Assembly (NCBI RefSeq): GCF_018613415.1
Contig: NZ_JAGGQG010000004.1
Location: forward strand, 33,118-97,117
Source: Bacillus sp. ISL-18
GTDB lineage: Bacteria > Bacillota > Bacilli > Bacillales > Cytobacillaceae
DNA length: 64,000 bases
Direction: 5' to 3'
Below are positions 62,959 to 64,000 of the stretch, piece after piece. Within the stretch, counting starts at the first letter, position 1; every line of letters starts with the position of its first letter. Both the position numbers and the translations under genes were made by a program. The notes under the pieces are model-generated. The model made no database searches and was not told the origin of the DNA. It worked only from the letters and a program-made list of their open reading frames with translations.

Positions 62959-63723
62959 ATGCATCCTTATAAGACGCGTCAAAAGTCAAAAGAATTAAGA
63001 ATCCTGAGCTCTTTAAACGCACGAATGGGATTATTACCAAAAGACAAGAAACATTATGATTACCAAGAAAAAGGATACCAGGGTGAGCTGCTCTTTGACC
63101 AGCTAACGTCAAAGCTGCAAGATGATTTATACATCTTAAATGATTTATGCCTTGAGCATAATAAATCATTTTTTCAAATTGATACCTTGATCATTTCTCA
63201 GCTAATGATCTACCTATTTGAAGTGAAAAACTATGAAGGTGATTATAGGTATGAATCAGGAAATTTCTATCCTAGATTATCAAAAGAAGAAATTAAAAAT
63301 CCCTTGGATCAATTAAAACGGTGTAATTCCCTACTATGTCCAATACTTAGAAATCTTGGCTTTCAACTACCGATTGAAGGGTATGTAACCTTCGTTAACC
63401 CCAATTTTACTTTATATCAAGCCCCAATAAACGAGCCTATTATTCACCCCACTCAGCTTAATAGCCTTATGAAAAAATTAAACGATATTCCGTCAAGACT
63501 ATCAAATCGCCATAAAATACTGGCTGATCAGTTAATTTCGATGCATCAAACGGACTCTCCTTATTCTCGTTTCCCCTCTTATACCTATAATCAATTGAAT
63601 AAGGGAATAATTTGCTCAGTGTGTCACACGGGATTTTCTGTTTTGGAGGCGAAGCAGAAGATCGTTTGTCCTACATGCGGCCACGAGGAAACGGTCGATT
63701 CAGCCGTCTTACGATCCATGTAG
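62959..63723 (+). CDS. NERD-domain (nuclease-related) protein, cut short by an amber codon
   Basis: 254 residues. The NERD domain is at about 40-160: YQGELLFDQLTSKL, FFQIDTLIISQLMIYLFEVKNYEGDYRYE (the D...E-V-K core, restriction-enzyme-like fold) and a C-terminal part with a zinc-ribbon, CSVCHTGFSVLEAKQKIVCPTCGHEE (CxxC...CxxC). AGAAGGGAAG precedes the ATG. The TAG at 63721 is in frame with another 49 codons whose sequence looks like the normal C-terminus of the family (LLFPDFKIPTNRVYEWNKVI and onward), so the gene is interrupted. Confidence 0.75.
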   Translation: MHPYKTRQKSKELRILSSLNARMGLLPKDKKHYDYQEKGYQGELLFDQLTSKLQDDLYILNDLCLEHNKSFFQIDTLIISQLMIYLFEVKNYEGDYRYESGNFYPRLSKEEIKNPLDQLKRCNSLLCPILRNLGFQLPIEGYVTFVNPNFTLYQAPINEPIIHPTQLNSLMKKLNDIPSRLSNRHKILADQLISMHQTDSPYSRFPSYTYNQLNKGIICSVCHTGFSVLEAKQKIVCPTCGHEETVDSAVLRSM

Positions 63724-63732
63724 GAGTTAGCG

Positions 63733-63873
63733 TTGCTTTTTCCTGATTTCAAAATCCCTACAAATAGAGTTTATGAATGGAATAAGGTGATTGAGTCTAA
63801 GAAGCAAATTAGTCGAATCCTTAAAGAAAACTATACGTTGAAAGGCTTTGGTCAATGGTCCTATTATGAATAA
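63733..63873 (+). pseudogene. Displaced C-terminal part of the NERD protein
   Basis: In-frame continuation after the TAG: LLFPDFKIPTNRVYEWNKVI, then ESKKQISRILKENYTLKGFG and QWSYYE before TAA. From memory, related Bacillus NERD proteins end in a similar segment (FPE..I.TN.I..W.KVIESKK.I.RIL). A TTG at 63733 with TAGGAG six bases before it could restart translation, so the two parts may be made as separate chains. Confidence 0.6.
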
Positions 63874-63930
63874 AAAGCGGTTTACTTTTTAGTAAGTTAA
63901 TGTGTCAGCTATTGCAATTACTATGGTGCG

Positions 63931-64000
63931 ATTGTCTACCCTGGGGGCTCCTTTTTCTCTTGCTCGGTCGTTAATAGGCTCTATTGTCTACCCTGGGGGC
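63931..64000. repeat. Start of a 52-bp tandem repeat, cut by the window edge
   Basis: ATTGTCTACCCTGGGGGC at 63931-63948 recurs at 63983-64000, a 52-bp period. GGCTCTATTGTCTACC recalls the GACTCTATTAGACA word of the 27.3-kb array. Confidence 0.6.

Overview
The window looks like chromosomal DNA of a low-GC, endospore-forming Bacillaceae (Bacillus/Neobacillus-like). The evidence is AGGAGG-type ribosome binding sites, a SleL-like spore cortex lytic enzyme, CotF-type spore coat genes next to an adhB homologue, a sigma-B promoter before a GsiB-like gene, a T-box leader, a Rex box before ldh and an SR1P-like small protein. I see no rRNA, tRNA, transposase, phage or CRISPR array. Assignments rest on reading motifs; no database search was run.

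Layout. 1-1.9 kb: the start of an EcsC-family gene (runs off the left edge) and a LysM/GH18 spore protein. 1.9-15.6 kb, all on the minus strand: a large aromatic-type catabolic cluster. It holds a Rieske dioxygenase (alpha and beta), a cis-dihydrodiol dehydrogenase, an extradiol dioxygenase, an alpha/beta hydrolase, two-domain VOC protein, aldehyde dehydrogenase, a ThDP enzyme, an aspartate-dehydrogenase-like protein, a second SDR, a cupin, an MFS importer and an IclR regulator. Near-identical 20-bp palindromes precede its transcription units and are the likely IclR operators. 15.7-19 kb: a PspA/LiaH plus small membrane protein pair and a LysM-NlpC/P60 wall hydrolase. 19-23 kb: a SwrC-type RND pump divergent from its TetR regulator, with two overlapping operators.

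23-34 kb: a GltP-like symporter, small unknown genes, an HTH protein, a HAD phosphatase, a 51-53-bp minisatellite, a DUF5317 protein with a tiny overlapping ORF, a GGDEF/HD-GYP c-di-GMP protein, an amino-acid permease under a T-box leader (specifier probably UUC, Phe) and brnQ. 34-39.5 kb: a beta-glucoside PTS locus (PRD activator divergent from EIIB-EIIC-EIIA-GH1) with an inverted-repeat operator and a cre-like site. The GH1 enzyme has Gln where the catalytic acid/base Glu is expected. 39.5-52.3 kb: CotF-like genes and adhB, rbsK, a cytoplasmic alpha-amylase, GsiB, an EAL-PAS-PAS-histidine kinase fusion, a nickel/cobalt-type transporter, a second PspA/membrane-protein pair, ldh and an MFS gene. 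Five copies of a palindromic element (GGGACGGTTCT...AGAACCGTCCC) sit at gene ends here, and two of them encode the C-terminal tails of rbsK and rpiB.

52.3-62.7 kb, minus strand: a sugar or polyol catabolic region with rpiB, an SR1P-like peptide, a pfkA paralogue, a split transketolase, an SDR, a Zn-dehydrogenase, two paralogous MFS transporters and two paralogous FadR/GntR regulators. A shared operator-like motif lies before three transcription units. 63-64 kb: a NERD-domain gene interrupted by an in-frame amber codon, then the start of another 52-bp tandem repeat.

The best candidates for something undescribed are the hybrid aromatic cluster, the transketolase/Pfk/RpiB sugar module, the palindromic repeat family that becomes protein tails, and the EAL-kinase fusion.
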